Shown piece by piece: positions 38,101 through 45,289 of a stretch of 64,000 bases of DNA. The stretch lies in NCBI RefSeq assembly GCF_900115665.1, contig NZ_FOXH01000005.1:62001-126000 (forward strand). The letters are read 5' to 3'. The stretch's first letter is position 1; each line of letters begins with the position of its first letter. Under the pieces are notes generated by a model. That model saw only the letters and a list, made by a program, of their open reading frames with translations, made no database searches and had not been told where the DNA came from. A program made the position numbers and the translations under genes. This DNA is from Pseudarcicella hirudinis (GTDB lineage Bacteria; Bacteroidota; Bacteroidia; Cytophagales; Spirosomataceae).

Positions 38101-38360
38101 TCAATGTTGGTAAAAAGATTCATACTTTACAATTCACTGCTGACATCATTAACGTAACTAACCTGCTTAACTCAGATTGGGGTAGAGTTTACTTCGTATC
38201 GAATACATTCAACTCAACTTCAAGCCTTGGTCTGACAAGAGTTAACTCTGGTACTGCTGCTGACCCGACTTACAGATTTGTAACACCGTCAACTCCTTAT
38301 TCAGTTGATCAGTTAGCTTCAAGATATCAGGCACAAATAGGTGCAAGATATTCATTCTAA
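35106..38360 (+). CDS. TonB-dependent receptor, Oar-like, with carboxypeptidase-regulatory domain
   Basis: Outer-membrane receptor of 1084 residues. A signal peptide ends at LMAQ (~29). A carboxypeptidase-regulatory/CNA-B-like domain covers ~33-120 (SISGRIKDSKNSEVPGATI). A plug domain follows (~125-250, SLDAIQDIQVYIAPYDVKIG and GGSINAVTRSGTN), then a large beta-barrel ending in Phe (QIGARYSF), the outer-membrane insertion signal. The plug lacks a strong TonB box by eye. The architecture resembles myxobacterial Oar and Bacteroidota peptide or adhesin-type receptors. No SusD gene follows, so it is not a classical SusCD pair. Ligand unknown. Confidence 0.95.
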   Translation: MKKFFTNKLAFSLSLLSMFLLLSSGLMAQVTTSSISGRIKDSKNSEVPGATIIATYLPTGAKYGVSSSVDGHYTIANMNPGGPYKIVVTSVGFRPQTQEGFTLNLGSTSNIDFVLSEETTALAEVVVTAEKGGTKLGAGTNLGESTIKVLPTLSRSLTDMTRMTPQSANNSFAGTNFRYNNVTIDGSINNDAIGFSPSLGGQGGTSGMPGSSTRTNPISLDAIQDIQVYIAPYDVKIGNFTGGSINAVTRSGTNDVTGSVYGFGRNASITGPNNAGDGAKIPSSYSDYQTGFRVGLPIIKNKLFFFTNEEITRRTEPLFYGAGDKDANGNQIALIDAATAQKITDYLVTNYNFNPGTYGNYNIYSNSNKFFNRIDWNISDKHQLSIRNNYISSEATNLERDAANFRFSSMDFKQINNQNSTVMELKSRFGNASNSLILGYSDIHDYREPSSSNVNFPQVEISTNGGTVFLGNDREATVFNMKQKTFEFTDNFTFFKGKHTFLIGTHNEIYSINYGFVNALNGRISYRNLDEFFAGKVNRVRGSYNFTNNDRDYNFNNPYAKFGVGMYSVYAQDEIQVTDNFKLSPGIRFDLASVDSAPIADKTKTTPLDPNAGTTYTATPLSQISNKTFGQVLVSPRLGFNYNVNGDKSLVIRGGTGIFTGKVPFAWLGYAFYNDGVGYGAYDINNRATATNNGDVLKDGARDFAFKNGQGNQTQVDVINNNFKMPQVWRSSLGVDYTTRNGYKFTVEGIYTKTINDLKFQQVNLKDSVKYFSYDVNHQMPIYLSGGATGQKINSGFSNAYMLSNTSEGYRYSLTAQISKTYPFGLNFSVAYTYGKSFDLTNGIRNSMESNWQLNQSLTPNDPKLSFSNFDIRHRLIAQIGYRKNWNKVHATTFSVVINAQSGNPFTWGFVNSTIANNPQAAGLAYIFKDEAEATKYLVDYKNAAGVTITAAQQAKDFMNFVNGDEYLSTRKGDFTERNTGRTPWNSTADLRIMHDININVGKKIHTLQFTADIINVTNLLNSDWGRVYFVSNTFNSTSSLGLTRVNSGTAADPTYRFVTPSTPYSVDQLASRYQAQIGARYSF

Positions 38361-38381
38361 GCTTTTTTGCTTAAATATATT

Positions 38382-38427
38382 AAAAAGGGAAAGCCGGGTC
38401 AGTCTGATCCGGCTTTCCCTTTTTTTT
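38382..38427 (+). terminator. Terminator of the TonB receptor gene
   Basis: AAAAAGGGAAAGCCGG pairs perfectly with CCGGCTTTCCCTTTTT, followed by more T. Confidence 0.93.
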
Positions 38428-38572
38428 AGGTTAAATCCGGTTTAGCAGGATATTAAATTCCGGAATTTATACGATTTTGCTGACAAATAGAAAATGTTCT
38501 ATGTTTCACCCTTTTTACTTTAAATCTTATCTGACCATTTTAAAAACAATTATTTTTTAACCAAATCCAGCT

Positions 38573-39271
38573 ATGAAAACCCCAAACAACAGATCATTTC
38601 AAAAACGCTTATCTCTTACCTTTATCCTTTTAATTATCTCAATAACTGCTTTTGCCCAAATACCGAAAGGTTATAAGGGAACACCATTCAAAGATTCGGA
38701 ATATACCAAAGGAGCACAAAATATCCCCGGACGCCTGGAACTCGCTTACTACGATCTCGGTGGAGAAGGCGTTGCTTATCATGACACAGACCCGGTAAAT
38801 CAGGGAAGCGGAAAACTCAATCTCGCTCCGGACCATAAGAGACCCGGAGTACCTTTGTATTTTGTTCATTTCAGAGCAAATGAAGGGGTAGATATTTCTT
38901 ATACCAAAGACTTCGCCGACTTTAACCATCCCAATAAAGTAGATCCCAAAATCAATCAGTTATACATCGGATGGCAGGAAGATGGAGAATGGACAAATTA
39001 TACGGTAGATGTAAAAGCGCCGGGCAGATACAAAATCGTTACGATTTATGGAAATCAGGACAACAAATCTTCCTTATGGCTCAATAACAAAAAGGCCGTT
39101 GATCTTGTCTTGCCTGAAAATACCGGAAGTATGCATAACTGGACCCAGGCCACCGTCGGTGAAATTACATTCCCGACAGCCGGACTTAATCTCATTACTT
39201 TAAAATACAATAAAGGCTCCAATCTGGCATTTCTGGATTTCATTCCGGTCTATGAAGCCGCAAAGAAGTAA
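38573..39271 (+). CDS. Secreted carbohydrate-binding protein (CBM6-like)
   Basis: Exported protein of 232 residues. A signal peptide (to AFAQ, ~29) precedes a single beta-sandwich domain with CBM6/35 features: GRLELAYYDLGGEGVAYHD near the start, IGWQEDGEWTNYTVDV in the middle, a GSMHNWTQATVGEI stretch and a terminal LAFLDFIPV strand. Such modules bind beta-glucans or xylan and are usually attached to glycoside hydrolases. Here the module stands alone with no catalytic domain. It may act as a free binding or scaffold protein (inference). Confidence 0.85.
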   Translation: MKTPNNRSFQKRLSLTFILLIISITAFAQIPKGYKGTPFKDSEYTKGAQNIPGRLELAYYDLGGEGVAYHDTDPVNQGSGKLNLAPDHKRPGVPLYFVHFRANEGVDISYTKDFADFNHPNKVDPKINQLYIGWQEDGEWTNYTVDVKAPGRYKIVTIYGNQDNKSSLWLNNKKAVDLVLPENTGSMHNWTQATVGEITFPTAGLNLITLKYNKGSNLAFLDFIPVYEAAKK

Positions 39272-39491
39272 CAGCTTTTTTCATTGATCCTTTCCTGTAA
39301 GAAAACGGAAAGGATCAGTACATACCAGCAAAATGATTTAGTGATTTACTGTGGGATGTATTTCTTAGTAACCTTTAAATAAAAATATCTGTTAAAATGC
39401 CGGATTCCACGAATTCTTTTCTCATCTTGCTTTTTTACATTTTCTCACCTTTTCAGATTAAAAATACGTTCAACCTCAAACTTAAATAACA

Positions 39492-39878
39492 ATGAACACA
39501 TTAAGCGATAAAGAGCAGATAGATGCAATCCGACTGATCATACAAAAAGCAGAAAACACAGGTGATCTGGAATTAATGGCCTCCGTATTGGGTGAAGACC
39601 TGACGGTTATTATCCCAAATGTTCCGGTAATTCATGGAAAACCTGATGGCGTAGCCTTTCTGAAATCATGGTTTGATGGTTTCGACATTGAAATAAGCTA
39701 TACCCCGGAATCAATTCAGATTGAGTCTGACATGGCTTACGAATGGTGCACTTATGACCAGACAACTACCGATAAACAAACCGGAGAAAAAGCTTCTGAA
39801 ATCGGAAGAATTCTGTGGATTTATAAAAGATGCGAGGAAAAGTGGTTACAAAGCTTTATTATCTGGAATACTTTGTAG
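39492..39878 (+). CDS. SnoaL/DUF4440-like NTF2-fold protein
   Basis: Cytosolic protein of 128 residues with the NTF2-like alpha+beta cone: an N-terminal helix (KEQIDAIRLIIQKAENTGD), the DLTVIIPN and PVIHGKPDG segments, and a C-terminal sheet (YEWCTYDQT, GRILWIYKR, WLQSFIIWN). It fits the DUF4440/SnoaL-like group, whose members are diverse isomerases, hydrolases or ligand binders. No signal peptide, no obvious partner. It precedes the tRNA-Ser gene by 143 bases. Confidence 0.8.
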   Translation: MNTLSDKEQIDAIRLIIQKAENTGDLELMASVLGEDLTVIIPNVPVIHGKPDGVAFLKSWFDGFDIEISYTPESIQIESDMAYEWCTYDQTTTDKQTGEKASEIGRILWIYKRCEEKWLQSFIIWNTL

Positions 39879-39971
39879 AAAAAAAGCAGAAACTAAAAAG
39901 GTCTTTCACAGGAAATTACACCTGAATATGGATTTGCAAGGCATATTGATGAAGAAAAATCTTCATCAATA

Positions 39972-40004
39972 TTGTTATTTTTTCACTAATCAGTCTTAGC
40001 TTTG
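39972..40004 (+). promoter_or_regulatory. Promoter of the tRNA-Ser gene
   Basis: TTG (39972-39974), a 22-base spacer and TAGCTTTG (39997-40004), 17 bases before the tRNA 5' end. Confidence 0.6.
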
Positions 40005-40021
40005 CATTTCAAAAGTACGAT

Positions 40022-40108
40022 GGAAACGTGTCCGAGTGGTTGAAGGAGCACGCCTGGAAAGTGTGTATACGGGAAACTGTATCGAGAGTTCGAATCTCTC
40101 CGTCTCCG
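40022..40108 (+). tRNA. tRNA-Ser (anticodon GGA)
   Basis: 87 bases with the long variable arm of serine tRNA. The anticodon loop CTGGAAA gives GGA. D stem TCC/GGA, anticodon stem CACGC/GTGTG and T arm GAGAG-TTCGAAT-CTCTC all pair. The acceptor arms GGAAACG and CGTCTCC pair except for A4 opposite C69. CCA is not encoded. Promoter and terminator flank it closely, so it looks expressed despite the mismatch. Confidence 0.93.
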
Positions 40109-40111
40109 CTG

Positions 40112-40145
40112 AGAGGGTCTTCATTACGAAGACCCTCTTTTTTTT
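40112..40145 (+). terminator. Terminator of the tRNA-Ser gene
   Basis: AGAGGGTCTTC and GAAGACCCTCT (40112-40122 and 40128-40138) form a perfect 11-base stem with loop ATTAC, followed by eight T. Confidence 0.95.
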
Positions 40146-40238
40146 CATATATAAGCAATCCTTTTTCTTTCATTTTTATCCCGTCCTGAAATAGCGATAC
40201 AATAAAATAGATATAGCAGAGAAGGTATACAAGATTGA

Positions 40239-40667
40239 TATCCGGAAAAACTCTTCGTCCGAACAATCCGGGAGTACATAACCCAAAGAGAAGAAGGCAT
40301 AAGAAGCTTTAGTTTCGGGTTATTCGGCATAGGCACACAGGCCCATTACAGGAGAATCAGGCGGATTGAGAGAAGACAGTGTGCTTGCCAGGAGGTAGTA
40401 ACACTGATTTGCCGGGAGCGTAAGTTACAACCCCGTCTTGGAAGCAGGAAGTTATATTACCTTTTAAAACCAGAGCTGAGTGCTTTACATATCGGCAGAG
40501 ATAAGTTTTTCAATATACTTAGGACTAATCATTTGCTGATTGTACCAAAAAGAAGCTACCATAGTCCGACACCCTCTTTCGGTTCAGATTTAGGCTGGAA
40601 AGTTCTTTCGGTAAAAGATCTTTTAGTAAAAATACATTGGTGTCAATTTCTATCATTTCCCGGGTGA
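40239..40667 (+). pseudogene. IS3-family transposase (OrfB) remnant
   Basis: An open frame without a proper start carries an N-terminal OrfB fragment. It has FGLFGIGTQAHYRRIRR (compare the family's LFGISRQAYY), then LQPRLGSRKLYYLLKPEL, IGRDKFFNILR and LLIVPKRSYH, the HTH_21-type region before the rve catalytic domain. After about 40560 the similarity fades, and the frame ends at 40667 before any DDE catalytic residues. No terminal inverted repeats or OrfA were seen. It is a decayed insertion sequence directly downstream of the tRNA-Ser terminator. Confidence 0.78.
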
Positions 40668-40848
40668 TGCACTCCCGGTCTTTCAGAGGGGGAGAAATGA
40701 GTTCAATTCCATTTTTATAGTTGGTATCTTTGGGCAAAAAAATGACAAATATGTCGGACTTATATAGGCCTGTCTCAATATCAATCTTTAGTTTCCATCT
40801 CTTTGTTAAATTATCAGGTCAACGAATAAAAGTGTAAGCAAAAATGTT

Positions 40849-40856
40849 TATATTTG
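40849..40856 (+). promoter_or_regulatory. -7 box four bases before the antitoxin start
   Basis: TATATTTG then TACT then ATG at 40861. It fits TAnnTTTG and predicts a leaderless message. No TTG at -33 is evident. Confidence 0.52.
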
Positions 40857-40860
40857 TACT

Positions 40861-41364
40861 ATGATTAAGCAATTTGAGAAATACAAAGGGATCCATCCAG
40901 GGATTGTACTTGGCAGAGAATTAAAAAAACGTTCTATCAAGCAACGTCCTTTTGCTTTGTCTTTAGAGGAACATCCACAAACGTTTAATGCTATTACCAA
41001 AGGTAAAAGAGGTATCAACACCTCATTGGCATTGAAGATTGAGCGAGAACTTGGATTGGAAGAGGGTACTTTGGTGATATTGCAGGCATATTATGATATC
41101 CAAAAAATCAAAGAAAAAGAAATCAAAAGCACACCTGATCTACATATCCTGAGTAAGGCTTTGTTTTGGGATACGGATATTCAACATATAGATTGGAAGC
41201 GACAATACAGGGCTGTTATTCAACGTGTTTTTGAACGAGGGAACGAAAATGACAAAAACGAGATTATTCGCTTTTATGGCGCTGAAAAAGTAAAACAAGC
41301 TCTGCAAGAATCCAATATCAGAAGTCCATATACTATATACGGATCCGATAAAACTACAGACTAA
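40861..41364 (+). CDS. HTH antitoxin-like protein with DUF6922-like C-terminus
   Basis: 167 residues. Residues ~10-75 form an XRE/HigA-like helix-turn-helix (GIVLGRELKKRSIKQRPFAL, then LALKIERELGLEEGTL). After a charged linker (~80-95), residues 100-150 (ALFWDTDIQHIDWKRQYRAV, RVFERGNENDKNEIIRFYG) match the C-terminal module I know as DUF6922, often paired with nucleotidyltransferase toxins in Bacteroidota. It is five bases upstream of the AbiEii-type gene, the expected antitoxin-first order. Likely neutralises the toxin and represses the operon (inference). Confidence 0.8.
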   Translation: MIKQFEKYKGIHPGIVLGRELKKRSIKQRPFALSLEEHPQTFNAITKGKRGINTSLALKIERELGLEEGTLVILQAYYDIQKIKEKEIKSTPDLHILSKALFWDTDIQHIDWKRQYRAVIQRVFERGNENDKNEIIRFYGAEKVKQALQESNIRSPYTIYGSDKTTD

Positions 41365-41369
41365 TTACA

Positions 41370-42014
41370 ATGTATTATAACACTGTCAATGACCTCTTAA
41401 AAAACACATTGATTACTCTAATGAATTCTTCTGTGTTTGAGTCTTTTCGTCTGGTGGGCGGTACGGCATTAAGTCTTCAATTAGGACATCGCTTGTCTAT
41501 AGATATAGATTTGTTTAGTGATGCTCCATATAATTCTATAAACTTTAAAGCTATTGATGAATTCATAGAGAAAACATTTCCCTACCACCATCATTTTTCA
41601 AATCTTGATACGACAATGGGTAAGTCTTACAGTGTAGGTACTGATAAGGATAATGTGGTCAAACTTGATGTATTTTATACGGATAATTTCATACAGCCTT
41701 CTTTGATTGAAGATGGTATTAGAATAGCTACGACTGAAGAAATCATTGCTATGAAAATAGATGTAGTACAACGTATAGGTCGTAAAAAAGATTTTTGGGA
41801 CTTGCATGAGCTGCTATCCCAATACAATATTTCTACCATGCTTTCTCTGCATCAAGAACGTTATCCATACACACATGATGAAGAACTCATATTGAATAAC
41901 CTTGCGAATTTTGAGCTTGCCAATGATGATTTTGATCCAATCTGTTTAAGAGGCAAATATTGGGAGTTTATCAAGGAGGATATTGTCGATGCAATAAAAG
42001 TGTATAAGCCTTAA
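41370..42014 (+). CDS. AbiEii/AbiGii-type nucleotidyltransferase toxin
   Basis: Nucleotidyltransferase-fold protein of 214 residues. The motif LVGGTALSLQLGHRLSIDIDLFSD places the GG pair at 30-31 and the metal-binding acidic pair at Asp45/Asp47. A third acid lies in KLDVFYTD, and the helix GRKKDFWDLHELL is typical of AbiEii. Family members (AbiEii, MenT) transfer nucleotides to tRNA acceptor ends or other targets and arrest growth. All key residues look intact, so it is probably functional. It sits with its antitoxin between an IS3 remnant and core genes, near a tRNA gene. Confidence 0.88.
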   Translation: MYYNTVNDLLKNTLITLMNSSVFESFRLVGGTALSLQLGHRLSIDIDLFSDAPYNSINFKAIDEFIEKTFPYHHHFSNLDTTMGKSYSVGTDKDNVVKLDVFYTDNFIQPSLIEDGIRIATTEEIIAMKIDVVQRIGRKKDFWDLHELLSQYNISTMLSLHQERYPYTHDEELILNNLANFELANDDFDPICLRGKYWEFIKEDIVDAIKVYKP

Positions 42015-42089
42015 TCCATATATTCCGAAAAGCATTCCTTGAATGGTTAGTCCAACAAGGTCATATAAAAATTCCAAAATTAATTCTTC

Positions 42090-42173
42090 TTACTTTTGAG
42101 TGATATTTATTCTTCCTTCTTTTAGCATTTTAATTGCTTCCTCAATAGAAATTTTCTCTATTTTCTTTTCCAT
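42090..42173 (-). CDS. Possible 27-residue peptide, uncertain
   Basis: ATG at 42173 opens MEKKIEKISIEEAIKMLKEG and ends INITQK. It is highly charged and helical. It could be a truncated antitoxin-like N-terminus or chance. No promoter box was identified. Confidence 0.2.
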   Translation of the reverse strand: MEKKIEKISIEEAIKMLKEGRINITQK

Positions 42174-42308
42174 GATAATTAGATTTTGAATTTTGATCAA
42201 ATTACGGTTTTCTGTAATCGTGAGAACTTTTATTTGGTTATATCTGTATGAATTACAATTTATTATTTAATTAAATAACCTTAAGAATGAATTTGATGTA
42301 ACCATATC

Positions 42309-42479
42309 ATGAAAAAATTAATAAAACTTAATCAATGGATAATTGAAGAGTCTAATGATTTATTGGACATGATGAAAATAGAAAACCAGCTACTTTCTAT
42401 ACTATCAGGAAACGTTAAAATTGGTATTAAGTGTTCGACCGTAATCTCAGTTAACCCTTTGCAAAGAAAAAAGTGTTGA
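42309..42479 (+). CDS. Possible 56-residue protein, uncertain
   Basis: ATG at 42309, starting MKKLIKLNQWIIEESNDLLD and ending RKKC. An amphipathic Lys-rich start is followed by a short Gly/Ser segment. No family recognised. Its 3' end overlaps the terminator of the AraC gene on the other strand, which argues against it. Listed only because it is the longest intact frame in the gap. Confidence 0.22.
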   Translation: MKKLIKLNQWIIEESNDLLDMMKIENQLLSILSGNVKIGIKCSTVISVNPLQRKKC

Positions 42480-42500
42480 ATATCAACCCTTTTTTCTTTA
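42464..42500 (-). terminator. Terminator of the AraC gene at 42519
   Basis: AAAGAAAAAAGTGTTGA and TCAACCCTTTTTTCTTT pair over 17 bases with one mismatch around a short loop. In the minus direction it follows the AraC stop by 18 bases. Confidence 0.7.
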
Positions 42501-42518
42501 TTGAGCAACCTGCTTCCC

Positions 42519-43424
42519 CTAATTCAAATTCCTGAACTCCATAGGTGTCTTACCCGTCTTAGCTTTAAAAAGCCTTGAAAAGTACTGAGGATATTCAAAT
42601 CCCAATAAAAACGCCAGTTCACTGATTGATTTGTCAGAAGTCAATAATAATTTTTTCGCCTCCTCAATCAGATAGTAATGAATACGATCCTGGGCGTTCA
42701 TACCTGTTTCTTTTTTTAGCAAATCACTCAGGTAATTAGGCGACATGTTCACTTTTTCTGCCAGATAAGATACTGTTGGCAATCCTTTCTCTCTTAAATT
42801 CTCCGAATCAAAATATTCGCTGATGGCTTTTTCTATTAGCCCTACAATGTCGCGATTGGTACTTTTTCTTGTAATAAATTGCCGGCCATAATATCGCAGG
42901 CAATAATTTAACAGCACCTCAATGTTGGAGACAATCAGATTCTGACTATGGTTATCAATATTTTCGTCCAGCTCGCTTTGTATCTTCAAAACACAGTCAT
43001 ACAAAGTCTGCTTTTCTTTTTCTGAGAGATGCAATGCCTCAGACATTTCGTAAGAAAAAAAGGAATAATCCTTCATTTTCGCCCCCAGAGAGGTACCTCT
43101 TACCAGATCAGGATGAAAGAACAGCCCCCACCCTATCATGTCTGTTCTCTTTTCAATTTCGCTGTCCATTGTCAATACCTGCTTGGGGGCAATACAGATC
43201 AAACTCCCTTCCTGAAAATCATAGGCTTGTCTGCCATAGCGCATCTTATTGGCACAGTAATTTTTAAACATTACAGAATAAAAGTCACAGCTTATACGAA
43301 TATCCTCCTCAATATACTCATCCATTTTACTGAAATCAACGACAGCCACAAGCGGATGTTTGGTAAGCCCCTTGACAAACCTGTTAATTTCCGAAATGCT
43401 TTGTACCTGCACTATAGGTTTCAT
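42519..43424 (-). CDS. AraC family transcriptional regulator
   Basis: Regulator of 301 residues. The N-terminal region ~1-180 is an AraC-binding/cupin-like sensor (GWGLFFHPDLVRGTSLGAKM, YSFFSYEMSEALHLSEKEKQ). The C-terminal double helix-turn-helix ends with ISELAFLLGFEYPQYFSRLF and GKTPMEFRNLN. It is strongly similar in every block to the regulator at 54163-55059, so the two are close paralogues. An imperfectly spaced palindrome at 43446-43467 upstream may be its operator. Neighbouring DUF2147 and SDR genes on the same strand are possible targets. Many Bacteroidota AraC genes of this type adjoin SDRs. Confidence 0.93.
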   Translation of the reverse strand: MKPIVQVQSISEINRFVKGLTKHPLVAVVDFSKMDEYIEEDIRISCDFYSVMFKNYCANKMRYGRQAYDFQEGSLICIAPKQVLTMDSEIEKRTDMIGWGLFFHPDLVRGTSLGAKMKDYSFFSYEMSEALHLSEKEKQTLYDCVLKIQSELDENIDNHSQNLIVSNIEVLLNYCLRYYGRQFITRKSTNRDIVGLIEKAISEYFDSENLREKGLPTVSYLAEKVNMSPNYLSDLLKKETGMNAQDRIHYYLIEEAKKLLLTSDKSISELAFLLGFEYPQYFSRLFKAKTGKTPMEFRNLN

Positions 43425-43445
43425 CTGTTAATTTGTTTTAATTTT

Positions 43446-43467
43446 CCATACGATAAAGATAGTATGG
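43446..43467. promoter_or_regulatory. Candidate operator upstream of the AraC gene
   Basis: CCATAC, ten bases, GTATGG: an inverted repeat 22 bases before the ATG at 43424. A further CCATAC occurs near 43519. Operator role is inferred only from position. Confidence 0.35.
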
Positions 43468-43541
43468 TTTATTGCCTGGTTAAAATGTTTTAAGGAATCT
43501 CTTTTATACCAAAATAATCCATACCTCATATCATAGCGCTA

Positions 43542-43979
43542 TCAGTTTAAATGATGAAATGAAGCCGTCTGCCCGAGCAGTGAAACGCCCATATATCCTC
43601 GTAAATATAACTTACCATCTTTTACCCACACCTTACATTTGTAGGTATCACCCGACGGAGGGTTGTATATCTTACCTCCTGTATATTCTTCACTATCCCA
43701 TTTCAGTCCTGTTACACTGACAATACCAATGATTAACCTCGAACGTAATTTTTCATCCGGGTTTTTAACATCTTTTTTTGAAGTTTTTCCATCGTTCTCT
43801 ACAATCTTATTACCCCAAAGAAGCTTTGCCTGATACTCATTTCCGGACTTGAAGAACTCCAACTGTACGTCTTTTTTATCAGATTCCCATTTGCCGACAA
43901 TAGCGTTTTCCCCAGTCTGCGCTTTAGCTGCGAAGGCGGTCAGCAATAATATTGCTGCAATTACATTTGAAACTTTCAT
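43542..43979 (-). CDS. DUF2147 family secreted protein
   Basis: Exported protein of 145 residues. The signal peptide (MKVSNVIAAILLLTAFAAKA) leads into the DUF2147 lipocalin-like barrel: IVGKWESDKKDVQLEFFK at the start, a GLKWDSEEYTGGKIYNPPSG core and LYLRGYMGVSLLGQTASF near the end. Family function is unknown and small-ligand binding is suggested by the fold. It lies 37 bases after the SDR gene on the same strand, so probably co-transcribed with it. Confidence 0.9.
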   Translation of the reverse strand: MKVSNVIAAILLLTAFAAKAQTGENAIVGKWESDKKDVQLEFFKSGNEYQAKLLWGNKIVENDGKTSKKDVKNPDEKLRSRLIIGIVSVTGLKWDSEEYTGGKIYNPPSGDTYKCKVWVKDGKLYLRGYMGVSLLGQTASFHHLN

Positions 43980-44016
43980 GTGTTCTTTTTTAAAAGGTTA
44001 CTAAAATAAAGGATGA

Positions 44017-44832
44017 TTACATTTGGCTCATTACTACTCTGTCGAATAATTTATCGCCCAGATATAGCCGCATCCAAACCATTGGTATGGCAAATTTGCC
44101 TACCCTGTAACGGGTCTTAGGACTTCTGCTATCCACAATTTTACTGATGGTATCGGCAATTACTGAAGACTTTGATGATCCGTTCCCCTGTGCAGCTTTT
44201 TTGGTACCCTCTATAATTTTGTCCATCAGGTTCTTATAAGCGCTTTCCCCGGAAATTCTGGAAAAATTCTCCAGCAAAACGGAACCGAACTCTGTAGCTA
44301 TAAATCCGGGTTCCAGTACCACAACTTTAATATTGAACTGCTTTAATTCCAGTCGCATGCAATCACTTAATCCCTCTACCGCATGTTTACTGGCATGATA
44401 CCAGGCTCCCATCGGGAAGTACATTTTACCACCCATTGAAGAGGTGTTGATGATCAGACCGGATTTCGCCTGACGCATATAAGGTACTACCGCCTGAGAG
44501 ACAGCAGCTATGCCAAATACATTAACTTCCATCTGTTTCCTTGCTTCATCAAGCGGCACATCTTCAACCGAACCATAAAGTCCATAGCCTGCATTGTTCC
44601 AGAGCACATCAATTCTGCCTTCTTTACCAATGATAGTATTGATTACTTTTCGGATATCATCTTCTTTGGTAACATCCATCTGCAAAGGGAAACCACCCAA
44701 CGATTTCAGATCCTGCATCTGGTCAATCCGACGTGCAACCGTATAAACAGTATGCCCTTCATTAATAAGTTTTTTCGCGGTTTCTTTCCCCATTCCGGAG
44801 CTTGCACCGGTGATTAAAATTACTTTTTTCAT
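44017..44832 (-). CDS. Short-chain dehydrogenase/reductase (SDR)
   Basis: NAD(P)-dependent oxidoreductase of 271 residues, classical SDR type. The Rossmann motif is TGASSGMGKETAKKL (TGxxxGxG). Arg-rich VARRIDQM suggests NADPH preference. NNAGYG, the catalytic Ser in NTSSMGGK and the YHASK motif (Tyr-x-x-x-Lys) are present, with EPGFIATEF after. It is upstream of DUF2147 and close to an AraC regulator. Substrate unknown. Confidence 0.94.
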   Translation of the reverse strand: MKKVILITGASSGMGKETAKKLINEGHTVYTVARRIDQMQDLKSLGGFPLQMDVTKEDDIRKVINTIIGKEGRIDVLWNNAGYGLYGSVEDVPLDEARKQMEVNVFGIAAVSQAVVPYMRQAKSGLIINTSSMGGKMYFPMGAWYHASKHAVEGLSDCMRLELKQFNIKVVVLEPGFIATEFGSVLLENFSRISGESAYKNLMDKIIEGTKKAAQGNGSSKSSVIADTISKIVDSRSPKTRYRVGKFAIPMVWMRLYLGDKLFDRVVMSQM

Positions 44833-45289
44833 TTTTTCTGATTTGTTTACAGTGCAAATTTCATACAGAGATGACGGAGCGGGTAATACGAATGCAGGAT
44901 AATTGTATACTTATTCTCTTTTTAACCTGAAAAGAAAACCTGCCACAGCTATTTTGCTGGTTTGCAGCAATGGATCTCCAACATCACCTGACATTACCAT
45001 TTAGTTCTTTCAGTTGTATAAAATGAACTGGTAAATAGATGGCTGGTATAAAAACCAGCCTATTAACCAGTTACAAAATCTTTCAATTACTCTGAGATAT
45101 CCATGCAAACGGGCTTTGACGGTTAAAGATGGTGTTACAGTCTTTGCATGAAACCTGATCTTTTCTGAGAGAAACTGATATAGTTATGATACACAGAATA
45201 AAGTATGATAATAATCAGTTCAAAATAAAAGACAAAAAACTCTTTTATTCATAAATACTTTATATCTTTGTCCTGTAAAATCAAATAAG
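44833..45289. other. Divergent regulatory gap between the SDR gene and the NO operon
   Basis: About 0.46 kb. It contains the box TATCTTTG at 45263, an inverted pair ATAAAGTAT (45198-45206) and ATACTTTAT (45255-45263) that overlaps that box, and a CATGCAAA/TTTGCATG pair around 45103-45151. These may be regulator sites. No gene is seen. Confidence 0.45.
45263..45270 (+). promoter_or_regulatory. -7 box of the NO-detoxification operon
   Basis: TATCTTTG lies 19 bases before the Rrf2 ATG. The preceding ATACTTTAT half-site overlaps it, so repressor binding there would block RNA polymerase (inference). Confidence 0.5.

Larger units (their letters stand above)
42015..42518. other. Intergenic region after the toxin gene with two tiny frames
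   Basis: AT-rich 0.5 kb. It holds a 27-codon minus-strand frame (42090-42173), a 56-codon plus-strand frame (42309-42479) and a terminator near 42464. No other element was recognised. Composition resembles the toxin-antitoxin pair, so it may belong to the same acquired patch. Confidence 0.45.

Noticed and set aside
35106-38360. SusC/SusD nutrient-uptake pair
   Set aside because: No SusD-like lipoprotein follows, and the receptor is Oar-like rather than SusC-like.
40009-40266. 85-residue minus-strand protein over the tRNA gene
   Set aside because: It is the familiar antisense translation of tRNA-Ser plus its terminator and is not a gene.
40525-40737. 70-residue minus-strand frame
   Set aside because: Starts on TTG, overlaps the recognisable IS3 remnant on plus and shows no family features.
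42015-42518. RiPP or bacteriocin precursor in the gap after the toxin gene
   Set aside because: No leader motif, modification enzyme or transporter nearby; the small frame overlaps a terminator.
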